Assembly: GCA_017991835.1 (NCBI GenBank)
Contig: JAGOPY010000002.1
Location: forward strand, 333,338 to 397,337
Source of the DNA: Bacteroidales bacterium
Lineage (GTDB): Bacteria > Bacteroidota > Bacteroidia > Bacteroidales > JAGOPY01
Direction: 5' to 3'
DNA: 64,000 bases
Shown here: positions 44,249 through 52,576 of the stretch, one piece after another
Layout: every line of letters begins with the position of its first letter
How positions within the stretch are numbered: the first letter of the stretch is position 1
Notes under the pieces: model-generated
The model's database searches: none
Seen by the model: only the letters and a program-made list of their open reading frames with translations
Told to the model about the DNA's origin: nothing
Program-made: the position numbers and the translations under genes

Positions 44249-46012
44249 ATGGCTACCTTATCTAATAAACAGACAATTGATGCAAAATATGAAGTGCTTT
44301 TCTTCATTGAGGAAAATGATGGCGCAGAGATATACCGCGTTAAAGATCTGGAAGGAAAAATTCAAAGGCTTAAACTATATTCTTCTAAAATCCTTGATCA
44401 AGAAAGGTTCTCGAAAGACAATCAGCTGCACGAGATTCTTATCCTTTCCGAAGTCAATCATGATGCCATCATTAAAATGCAGGATCATGGAGAGCTGATT
44501 CTTAATAATGAAAAGTACTACTACCTGGTTACAAATTTCATCAGCGGCGAACGCTTCCTGGATAAAGTGTCCCGGGAGGGCCCTCTTAATCCGTTCGAAG
44601 TGATTCCGGTTATGGTACAACTACTGGAAGCTGTTGATTATCTTCATTCTTTACATGACCCGGTCATTCACAATGATATCACTCCGGAAAATGTATGGCT
44701 TGATTATTCCCATAAAGATGAAAATGCCATACTTACCAACTTCAGCTCGGCTGTCCATTTTTCACAGGCTAACCGGTCATTTTCCCCCAAACTGCTCACC
44801 CCGTTTTACATGGCTGAAGAGCAGTTCAATGGGCTTACTTTGTTACAAAGTGACCTGTTTTCTGCAGGTGCATTGATGTATTTCCTTTGTTTTGGCTTTC
44901 CTCCCTGGTTCATCGAAGTCAAATCCACTGAGGAGTTAATTCCAAGACTCCAGAATGAACGAAAAAAGCATCTGACATTTCAATCCGACCACCTGAATGC
45001 CTTTGATGATCACCTGTTGAATATCATGCGAAAGGCGCTTGCACCTGATATTAATCATCGTTTCAGGAATGCCGGGGAGTTTCTTAAAGCCTTGCGCAGA
45101 GAAGTGATAGTTGACAATGCAACCTCTTTTGCGTCATCAGCACGAACAGGTAAAACTGCTGTAAAAAAAACCGGCAACGGTTTTAAAGATATTGCAGGCA
45201 TGCAGGAATTGAAGGATATTCTTACCCATGACGTGATCAATGTCTTGAAAGACAAACAGAAGTACGAAGAGTACGGCTTGACCATTCCTAATGGGATGTT
45301 GCTATACGGACCCCCAGGTTGCGGGAAAACATTCATTTCTGAAAAATTCGCCGAGGAAATTGATTTCAATTTCATTTCCGTAAAACCGTCAGACCTTGCC
45401 AGCATATACGTTCACGGCTCACAGGAGAAAATCGGAAAACTATTTGAAGAAGCCAGGACCAATGCCCCCAGCATCATATTCTTTGACGAAATGGATGCCC
45501 TGATCCCGAACCGGAAAGGTGACCTAAGCCATAGCTATGCTTCGGAGGTCAATGAGTTCTTGTCGCAAATGTCTGACTGCTCTAAATACGATGTCTTCAT
45601 CATCGCAGCCACTAACCGGCCGGAAAGAATGGATCCCGCGGTTTTAAGGTCTGGCAGGATCGATAAAAAAGTATATGTCGGGCCACCTGACCTGCAGGCC
45701 AGGGAGGAATTGTTCAGGATTTATTTGACGAAAAGACCTGCAGAGCTTTCGATGGATTATGCTGAACTGGCCAGGCTGACCGAAAATTATGTAGCCAGCG
45801 ATATTAAGCTGATCATAGATGAATCCTCAAGGATTGCATTGAAAACCAATGCCCGAATCTCACTTGCTATGCTGAAGCAGGTCATACAAGCCACCCGACC
45901 TTCAGTGACGAAAGAAGAAATTAATTTCTTTGAAAAATTAAAGCAAAGTATTGAAAAACCTGATGAAGATAAACCACAAGATAGAAGACCCATTGGATTT
46001 CGAAAAGATTAG
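44249..46012 (+). CDS. Protein (pseudo)kinase-AAA+ ATPase fusion
   Basis: A 587-aa fusion. Residues ~10-280 read as an STK-type kinase fold: RLKLY (VAIK Lys), VIHNDITPENVWL (HRD-like HND, Asn kept), then LTNFSSAVHF where DFG should be, so the metal-binding Asp is Asn. Residues ~305-570 are a classical AAA+ module of the FtsH/Vps4 type: GPPGCGKT near 354, IIFFDEMDAL, ATNRPERMDPAVLRSGRID. It starts 4 nt after Hsp70. Possible role: a remodelling ATPase steered by a pseudokinase sensor. Confidence 0.88.
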   Translation: MATLSNKQTIDAKYEVLFFIEENDGAEIYRVKDLEGKIQRLKLYSSKILDQERFSKDNQLHEILILSEVNHDAIIKMQDHGELILNNEKYYYLVTNFISGERFLDKVSREGPLNPFEVIPVMVQLLEAVDYLHSLHDPVIHNDITPENVWLDYSHKDENAILTNFSSAVHFSQANRSFSPKLLTPFYMAEEQFNGLTLLQSDLFSAGALMYFLCFGFPPWFIEVKSTEELIPRLQNERKKHLTFQSDHLNAFDDHLLNIMRKALAPDINHRFRNAGEFLKALRREVIVDNATSFASSARTGKTAVKKTGNGFKDIAGMQELKDILTHDVINVLKDKQKYEEYGLTIPNGMLLYGPPGCGKTFISEKFAEEIDFNFISVKPSDLASIYVHGSQEKIGKLFEEARTNAPSIIFFDEMDALIPNRKGDLSHSYASEVNEFLSQMSDCSKYDVFIIAATNRPERMDPAVLRSGRIDKKVYVGPPDLQAREELFRIYLTKRPAELSMDYAELARLTENYVASDIKLIIDESSRIALKTNARISLAMLKQVIQATRPSVTKEEINFFEKLKQSIEKPDEDKPQDRRPIGFRKD

Positions 46013-46017
46013 AAAAT

Positions 46018-46551
46018 ATGGACGCACTTGAATTTAAAAAACTGCTTTTTAAGACGGCCTTTTGCTGTATCGCCTGTGATGGCCATATCGATGATATGGA
46101 AATAAAAGAAATGCATAAACTGGATAGGGATACCAGTTATTTTGGCGATGTCGACCTGTCTTCTGAATTAAATGCCTTGATCGAAGACCTGAAACAAAAT
46201 GGCACCAGGGTGATCAGTAACCTATTCAAGGAAATTCAGGATAATGGGCTTAACCCGGTACAGGAACTTTTGCTCCTGGAAATAACCATGCGCCTGATAT
46301 ACGCGGATGAACAAGTAAAAGAAAATGAGCTGAAGTTTCTCCGGCTCCTGCGAAGTAAGCTGGATGTGTTCGATGAAATCATTATCGAACGTTTCGGTCG
46401 TAAAAACCTGCTCTTCGATAAAGACAACGCCAAGAGTATTATTACTGAAGCTGAGCTGGCAGAAGGGATCGAATTGCCTGAAATGAAGGAGTTTGACAAT
46501 TTGAGCATTTCATTTAACATTGAGGATTGGGAGAAAAATGAAAACCTTTGA
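46018..46551 (+). CDS. TerB-like protein
   Basis: A 177-aa acidic protein with a TerB/DjlA-type helical domain: LLFKTAFCCIACDGHIDDME (the ..a..DG.id..E motif) and LLEITMRLIYADEQVKENE (second acidic motif, ADG-like). TerB domains occur in tellurite-resistance and several defence systems, often at membranes and binding metal. It is 5 nt after the kinase-AAA+ gene and overlaps the next by 14 nt. Confidence 0.82.
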   Translation: MDALEFKKLLFKTAFCCIACDGHIDDMEIKEMHKLDRDTSYFGDVDLSSELNALIEDLKQNGTRVISNLFKEIQDNGLNPVQELLLLEITMRLIYADEQVKENELKFLRLLRSKLDVFDEIIIERFGRKNLLFDKDNAKSIITEAELAEGIELPEMKEFDNLSISFNIEDWEKNENL

Positions 46552-47212
46552 ACTGACCTTATTTGACGGTCATCCCATAATTCATGATGAAGATAACATC
46601 ATCCTCATCGATACAGGTGCGCCAAAAACGATTCATCATTCGAGTCATTTTGACTTTTTAGCGGACGCATATAACGCATCAACCAATTTTATGGGTTTAA
46701 CACCTGATAAATTAAGCCAGCTTGTGGGAATGCCTGTTACTACTTTAATCGGTGTCGATGTACTAAAAAACTACATATTGATCTTTGATTATCGGAATTT
46801 GCAGGTCTCCCTCAGCAAGAAAGATATAGAATTCGAAGGCAATGATATGATTATTCAATCTTTTATGGGGATTCCGATCATTGAGGTTGAAATTGAAGGG
46901 AGAAATTTGCGATGCTTCCTTGATACCGGGGCCAAACTTTCTTATCTGCCCAAATCCTTGACCATAAACTATCCTCCAGGCGATTTACTTGAAGACTTTT
47001 ATCCGGGAGTCGGCAGATTTGAAACTCGATGCTACGAAATAATGACCCGCGTGGGACCAGAGGACTTCATGGTCAGATATGGAAACTTGCCTCAAATGCT
47101 TGAGATGTCATTAATGCTTGGTGGAGTTGAAGGTATTTTGGGATATGACTTCTTTAAGAATTTTAAAGTTTATATTGATCTTAAAAGCAGCCGCTTAAAA
47201 TTTATGCCATAA
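46538..47212 (+). CDS. Two-lobed retropepsin-like aspartic protease
   Basis: A 224-aa protein with two DTG motifs, IDTGAPKT (25-27) and FLDTGAKLSYLP (129-131). Each is followed by a similar later strand pair (IGVDVLKNYILIFDYRN and LGYDFFKNFKVYIDLKS). This is a tandem duplication that could pair both aspartates in one chain. No signal peptide, so it is probably cytoplasmic. The ATG at 46538 is preferred over the upstream TTG. As part of the cassette it may be a proteolytic effector or processor. Confidence 0.8.
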   Translation: MKTFELTLFDGHPIIHDEDNIILIDTGAPKTIHHSSHFDFLADAYNASTNFMGLTPDKLSQLVGMPVTTLIGVDVLKNYILIFDYRNLQVSLSKKDIEFEGNDMIIQSFMGIPIIEVEIEGRNLRCFLDTGAKLSYLPKSLTINYPPGDLLEDFYPGVGRFETRCYEIMTRVGPEDFMVRYGNLPQMLEMSLMLGGVEGILGYDFFKNFKVYIDLKSSRLKFMP

Positions 47213-47235
47213 TTGAATCATAAATCATTTAATCC

Positions 47236-47772
47236 ATGGATCAGAGGTATGATTTCCGGCAACAAGGGATATATGATGATTACTCCTTAAAATCTGATAA
47301 GGAATTACTAAAAATATATTCGAACAAAGACAGATATCCTGATGAAATAATAGACATTGTAGGTGATATCCTGAAGGATAGAAAAAACCTTCCTGAGACT
47401 ACAGAAGATGAACCTGTTGAAGAAATTACCGTTGAAGATGTATATGCATTTGCAGCAGACTTATTAGCAAATAAAGGGAAAAGCCCGGAAGAAGTCAGAC
47501 AGTCATTGATTCAATCCGGGTTAGACCTTGAAAGTGCAGATATTGTTGTCAATAATTTATTGGGTGAAATAAGGAAAGCAAAAAAAGAAAGAGCTGATAA
47601 AGATATATTATATGGCGGATTATGGTTTTTTGGCGGACTTGTAGTTACGGCTATAACTTATGCAAATGCTGCACCGGGAGGGACATATTTCCTTGCTTGG
47701 GGGGCGATTCTTTTCGGAGGGATACAGTTAGTAAAAGGTATTGTCAATTCAATGAAAAAAAATGAACACTAA
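47236..47772 (+). CDS. Small membrane protein, unknown function
   Basis: A 178-aa protein: soluble N-terminal ~120 residues with a charged helix-rich part (VEDVYAFAADLLANKGKSPE, a helix-hairpin that looks like a UBA- or SHOCT-like three-helix bundle), then two hydrophobic segments at about 123-143 and 148-168. Its 3' end overlaps pglX by 11 nt, so it is translationally tied to the BREX methylase. Function unknown. Confidence 0.8.
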   Translation: MDQRYDFRQQGIYDDYSLKSDKELLKIYSNKDRYPDEIIDIVGDILKDRKNLPETTEDEPVEEITVEDVYAFAADLLANKGKSPEEVRQSLIQSGLDLESADIVVNNLLGEIRKAKKERADKDILYGGLWFFGGLVVTAITYANAAPGGTYFLAWGAILFGGIQLVKGIVNSMKKNEH

Positions 47773-50700
47773 CCGTCTCAAGCGCTTCGCCCGCTCTGCC
47801 CGTTCCAAACTGATGGCACAGGTTGCCGCTAAGCTGGAGTATGTTCTCACAGCTGACTCTGCCCTGCTGCGTGAAAAAGCTGAGCAAATAAGCAAGCTGC
47901 GCGAAGAACTTAACCGGACCGGCAAAGCCCAGCTTATTGAAAAAGTGGCCTACACCTGGTTCAACCGGCTGGTGGCTTTGCGGTTCATGGACGTGAACGA
48001 CTTCCAGCCCCTTGGCCTCCGGATTGTCACACCGAAAAACGGCTTTACATTGCCTGAAATACTCGACGAAGCAAAGCGCGGCAATTTTCCACCCGAATTC
48101 AACATTCAACATTCAACATTCAAAATTACCCGGATCGAAGACCTGCTGGATGGAAAAATACCTTCCTCCAATCCTCAAAATGAAGTTTACAGGGAACTGT
48201 TGATTGCATCTTGCAACCACCTGAATACCGTTTTCCCTTTTTTATTTGAACGGATTAATGATTACACCGAATTACTATTACCAGATGACCTAACCAGCGA
48301 GTTTTCCATTCTGAATGAAATCCGGGATGGGATGGATGCAGAGGATTGCAGTGAGGTGGAAATTATTGGCTGGCTGTACCAGTTTTACATTGCGGAAAAG
48401 AAAGACGAGATCTATGCTTCCAAAAGCAGGGTGAAAAAAGAGGATATCCCGGCTGTCACACAATTATTCACCCCGCGCTGGATCGTGGAATATATGGTGC
48501 AGAACACGGTGGGAAAACTATGGCTACAGAACCGGCCAAACTCCGGGCTGAAGCAATTCATGCCTTATTACATTGAATCGGCTTCATCTCGGACAGAAGA
48601 TTACCTGAAAATTAATTCACCAGAAGAGATTACCCTGCTTGACCCGGCTATGGGCAGCGGGCATATCCTGGTGTATGGCTTTGAACTGCTGACCCGGATT
48701 TATGAAGAAGAAGGCTACAACCATTCAGAGATCCCTGGTCTGATCATTAGTAAAAACCTTTTTGGGCTGGAGATTGACGAACGGGCTGCCCAGCTGGCCG
48801 GCTTTGCACTGATGATGAAAGCACGGCAATACAACCGCCGGTTTTTCAATAAACCTGTCGCTCCGAAAACATACGTCCTGGAAGATTTAATACTTAATGA
48901 CCAGGAGATAAAAGATACTCTCTCTAAAATTAGTTATTCCCCGTCCTGGGAGTTGCTACATGACCTCTCCAACATGCAGCAGGCCTCCAATTTCGGCTCC
49001 CTTATCATCCCACATACCCAAACTATCGAACTGGAACAAACCCAGGCAAGATTCGCAGAAAAGAAATCTTCCACCGACCTCTTCCTGCAACAAAAACTTG
49101 AATTCCTTTTTGAATCAATTGGTTATCTCATAGAATTAGGTAGAAAATACTGCTGTGTTGTAACTAATCCCCCGTACATGGGGGCAGGAAACATGAATCC
49201 TGCCCTATCGGAATTCGTGAAACTTAATTATACAGAAACAAAAGCTGATTTGATGGCATGTTTCATGGAACGTGTTTATAAAATGCTTACCAATGAAGGA
49301 TTGATGAGCATGATAAATCAACAAAGTTGGATGTTTATACCCTCTTATTTAAATTTTCGAAAGAAAGTCCTGAAAGAATGGAGATTTGACTCCCTAATTC
49401 ACTTAGGCCCACATACTTTTCCTGAAATAAGTGGAGAAGTGGTTCAAAATGCCTCATTCACTGTAATAAGAAGCCAACCAAAATCAAATACTGTTTTTAT
49501 AAGATTAATTGATTATGAAACCCCTTTATTAAAACAAAATAATTTTCCAAATCAAAAAAATCATTTCGAGTGCTTAATAAAAAACCTATTGACAATAAAA
49601 GGCCATCCTTTTGCATATTGGATTAATTCTCAAGCAAGATTAATCCTTGAATTAAATCCATCATTGAGAGAGTTTGGAGAGCCAAGGCCAGGGTTGCAAA
49701 CTAGTAATAATGACCGCTTTTTAAGATATTGGTTTGAATTGGAAGTAAATAAAATTGGATTTAACCTTTCAAGGGAAGTTGCCATTAAGTCTAAATTTAA
49801 ATGGTTTCCACATAACAAAGGTGGAAAACAACCAAGAAAATGGTATGGCAATAACTTGCTAGTAATAAATTTTGAAAATGATGGAAAAGAATTAAAGCAT
49901 TGGTTGGAAAATAATCCCAATGACCCATCTACCAAGCATTGGAGTAGAAACTTAAGAAATTATCCATATTATTTCAAGAATGGCATTACTTGGTCTTCGA
50001 TGAGTTCAAATCAAATAACTGCAAGAATTAACGGCCAGGGTTTTACGTTTGATACTAGTGGTCCAACTTTATTTGTTCAAAATAATATCGAATTTTTTTG
50101 CGGAATACTTAATTCCTCTGTCTTTAGTTATTTCGTCGATTTTTTTAGTCAAACTATGAGTAAAGGAACAAATGAGTTTTCCAGGGTTCCTATTGTATTT
50201 AAAAAAGTTGATGAAATAACCGAATTGGTAAAAAAAACAATTAATATTTCTAAGCAGGACTGGAACCGTAATGAAATCTCATTTGAATACAAAACTAATC
50301 CATTATTACATATTGACAATGATGATAATTTATCACTGAAACTCTCGAATTACATTGATAAATCAGTCGAAATTATTTATAACCTTCAAAATCTAGAACA
50401 TGATATTAATCAGGTTATAATTAGTATTTATAATTTGCAAGAAGAGTTGAATCCTAAAATTGATCTATCTAATTTAACCATTTTCCAAGATGAAGTATTT
50501 ATTAATGATAAGACGGGTAAATTAGTACTTTCTCATAATGAACTGATAAAAAAACTGATATCACATTTCATTGGGACATGTTTTGGAAGATATAGCATTG
50601 ACAAAGAAGGCCTTATCCTGGCTAATCAAGGAGAAACCTTTAAAGAATACCTTGAAAAAGTTGGCAAATCCAGAGATGATATCCAGTTTCTCCCTGATGA

Positions 50701-51343
50701 GGATAATATTATCCCGGTTCTGGAAGATGAATGGTTTGAAGACGATATTACCGGCAGGTTTCACCAATTCCTGAAAGTCACCTTTGGCGCTGAAGAATTC
50801 TCTAAAAACCTATCCTTTATAGAGGAATGCCTTGGTAAGGATGTCCGGAGCTGGTTCGTGAAAGATTTCTACAGCGATCACATCAAGCGTTACAAGAAGC
50901 GCCCCATATACTGGATGTTTTCCTCTCCCAATGGCTCGTTCAACGTTCTTATTTATATGCACCGTTATACGCCCGATACACTGAATCTTATTCTGAACAA
51001 GTACCTGCGGCCCTTCCAGGATAAGCTTAGGGCACGCAGAGAGTATTTGGTTAGCATGCAAGTCGGCGGTCAGCGTTCAGCAGCCGGCGGCCTTGAAATA
51101 GCAAAAGCCATGAAGGAGCAGGATAAAATTGATAAGATATTGCTTGAGCTGAAGGAATACGAACGCGAGGTGTTTTATCCCCTGGCCCTGGAACGTATCA
51201 AAATAGACCTGGACGATGGCGTGCTGGTGAACTACAACAAATTCGGAAAAGCCGTGAAGCTGGTCCCGGGCCTGAACGACCCGGAAACGAAGAAAAAAGT
51301 GAAGGGATTTGATTGGATTGATGTATCTGAGATAAAGGATTGA
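47762..51343 (+). CDS. pglX: BREX adenine-specific DNA methyltransferase PglX
   Basis: A 1193-aa type I BREX methylase. SAM site DPAMGSGHIL (Asp294), catalytic NPPY (Asn469, VVTNPPYMGAG). N-terminal KVAYTWFNRLVALRFMD is typical, and the C-terminal half is the recognition region. It methylates host DNA at a non-palindromic site to mark self. A heptad repeat (48097-48124) is embedded in frame, coding FNIQHSTFK at about 113-121. The middle (about 49.4-50.7 kb) is visibly more AT-rich than both ends. Confidence 0.96.
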   Translation: MNTNRLKRFARSARSKLMAQVAAKLEYVLTADSALLREKAEQISKLREELNRTGKAQLIEKVAYTWFNRLVALRFMDVNDFQPLGLRIVTPKNGFTLPEILDEAKRGNFPPEFNIQHSTFKITRIEDLLDGKIPSSNPQNEVYRELLIASCNHLNTVFPFLFERINDYTELLLPDDLTSEFSILNEIRDGMDAEDCSEVEIIGWLYQFYIAEKKDEIYASKSRVKKEDIPAVTQLFTPRWIVEYMVQNTVGKLWLQNRPNSGLKQFMPYYIESASSRTEDYLKINSPEEITLLDPAMGSGHILVYGFELLTRIYEEEGYNHSEIPGLIISKNLFGLEIDERAAQLAGFALMMKARQYNRRFFNKPVAPKTYVLEDLILNDQEIKDTLSKISYSPSWELLHDLSNMQQASNFGSLIIPHTQTIELEQTQARFAEKKSSTDLFLQQKLEFLFESIGYLIELGRKYCCVVTNPPYMGAGNMNPALSEFVKLNYTETKADLMACFMERVYKMLTNEGLMSMINQQSWMFIPSYLNFRKKVLKEWRFDSLIHLGPHTFPEISGEVVQNASFTVIRSQPKSNTVFIRLIDYETPLLKQNNFPNQKNHFECLIKNLLTIKGHPFAYWINSQARLILELNPSLREFGEPRPGLQTSNNDRFLRYWFELEVNKIGFNLSREVAIKSKFKWFPHNKGGKQPRKWYGNNLLVINFENDGKELKHWLENNPNDPSTKHWSRNLRNYPYYFKNGITWSSMSSNQITARINGQGFTFDTSGPTLFVQNNIEFFCGILNSSVFSYFVDFFSQTMSKGTNEFSRVPIVFKKVDEITELVKKTINISKQDWNRNEISFEYKTNPLLHIDNDDNLSLKLSNYIDKSVEIIYNLQNLEHDINQVIISIYNLQEELNPKIDLSNLTIFQDEVFINDKTGKLVLSHNELIKKLISHFIGTCFGRYSIDKEGLILANQGETFKEYLEKVGKSRDDIQFLPDEDNIIPVLEDEWFEDDITGRFHQFLKVTFGAEEFSKNLSFIEECLGKDVRSWFVKDFYSDHIKRYKKRPIYWMFSSPNGSFNVLIYMHRYTPDTLNLILNKYLRPFQDKLRARREYLVSMQVGGQRSAAGGLEIAKAMKEQDKIDKILLELKEYEREVFYPLALERIKIDLDDGVLVNYNKFGKAVKLVPGLNDPETKKKVKGFDWIDVSEIKD
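48097..48124. repeat. ATTCAAC heptad repeat inside pglX
   Basis: Three exact ATTCAAC units and a fourth changed copy, in frame, within pglX. The unit belongs to the TTGAATG/TTGAATT intergenic family (also 21568-21599). Confidence 0.85.
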
Positions 51344-51369
51344 CATACAAATGACTAAAAATAAATATT

Positions 51370-51753
51370 ATGGGATTATTTGATTTCTTAAAGCCAAATA
51401 AGAAAGAGATCAACAATGAGTTGACTCAAATGAATGCTTCTTTCTACCCGAAAGGAGCAAAAGATATTAATGCAGTAACTGATGAAGTTTTGTATATTTT
51501 AGACAATAAAATAAGCAGAGATGAAGCAAGAACCATTGCATTAAGATCAGTAACCATCAGCAGAATTTCTTCGGAGTTCAGTGAAGAAAGGTTAAAACGT
51601 CATCTCGCGGGTTATTGTTTACATCATTTCAATGACAACCAAGTTAAAAAATTCCACGGTTATTTATCATTCTTAACTATTGCCAGTGTAATGTTCAAAG
51701 CGTCACCATCAGAAGTTGTTCGTGATGGTGATATGTGGTTGCTGCCATCATAA
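51370..51753 (+). CDS. Hypothetical protein, 127 aa, MGLFDFLKP start
   Basis: No recognised domain. The N-terminus MGLFDFLKPNKKE is shared with the next gene (MGLFDFLKPKKTE), an amphipathic start found on several Bacteroidota proteins. The rest is helical (SRDEARTIALRSVTISRISS, RLKRHLAGYCLHHFNDNQVK). 26 nt after pglX. Confidence 0.7.
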   Translation: MGLFDFLKPNKKEINNELTQMNASFYPKGAKDINAVTDEVLYILDNKISRDEARTIALRSVTISRISSEFSEERLKRHLAGYCLHHFNDNQVKKFHGYLSFLTIASVMFKASPSEVVRDGDMWLLPS

Positions 51754-51841
51754 TTATATAGAATTGATCAAACCGCCATTAGAAAAAACTGATTTAATAT
51801 TCGATCACATCCGTTACATAAATCATTATAAAATTGATAAT

Positions 51842-52531
51842 ATGGGACTTTTTGACTTTCTCAAACCAAAAAAAACGGAACTGGAAAAAACCATGGAAGA
51901 ACTCGACAAAAATGTTTTTCCTGGTGGAAATAAGCAAAAAATGGAAGGAGGTCAAAAAATATTGAAAATTACCGGATCAAAATTTGACCTACCAACAGCA
52001 GTAAATATATACGTCAAAGCAAAGGCCAGGTTCGAAATTTCTGAGAATAAAACTCCGGATAGGCATATTCCAAGCATCATGATCGATGCCGGACAAAGGA
52101 TAAGTAAAAATGAGGCGGAAAAAATATTTGAATCCGTCGTATTAGAAAAAATAGGATTTTCTGATAATTCAGGTGAGGAGGATGATCTTGCGGCAGCTCT
52201 AATGGCAGGCATGATGGGAATTGGCAATAAAGGGTATGACCTGGATGAGATCCCTGGAGGATATGGCGAGTTTGGGTTGACTAAAACCAACCCTGTGCCG
52301 GTAAAAGGTATCATCAGTAATGAAATTTATCTTAAAAGATTGAGGGCACCCGAGGGAAACCCAATAACCTGGAGAAGACTTGGATCCACAGGTGCGCCAA
52401 ATATAGAGGAGTCTATTGATATTTATGAAATCAAAAACAGTTATGGACAAGTGATTTCGACCATTTATATTTCACCATATCATAAAAGAATTTCAAACAA
52501 AGCGCCCAGGGGGTTTAAGTTTGGACCCTAA
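51842..52531 (+). CDS. Hypothetical protein, 229 aa, MGLFDFLKP start
   Basis: ATG at 51842 chosen because it restores the MGLFDFLKP start shared with the preceding gene; an upstream TTG would add 42 unlikely residues. Unknown domain. It has an Asp/Glu-rich middle (SGEEDDLAAALMAGMMGIG) and a C-terminal beta-rich segment (SIDIYEIKNSYGQVISTIYI). 88 nt after the previous gene. Confidence 0.72.
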   Translation: MGLFDFLKPKKTELEKTMEELDKNVFPGGNKQKMEGGQKILKITGSKFDLPTAVNIYVKAKARFEISENKTPDRHIPSIMIDAGQRISKNEAEKIFESVVLEKIGFSDNSGEEDDLAAALMAGMMGIGNKGYDLDEIPGGYGEFGLTKTNPVPVKGIISNEIYLKRLRAPEGNPITWRRLGSTGAPNIEESIDIYEIKNSYGQVISTIYISPYHKRISNKAPRGFKFGP

Positions 52532-52576
52532 AATATTATTATTAAACATGTTATTACAAATTATAAAGAACTTTTC

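Noticed and set aside
51716..51841. N-terminal extension of the 229-aa protein
   Set aside because: Would start at TTG inside the previous gene; the ATG at 51842 restores the shared MGLFDFLKP start.
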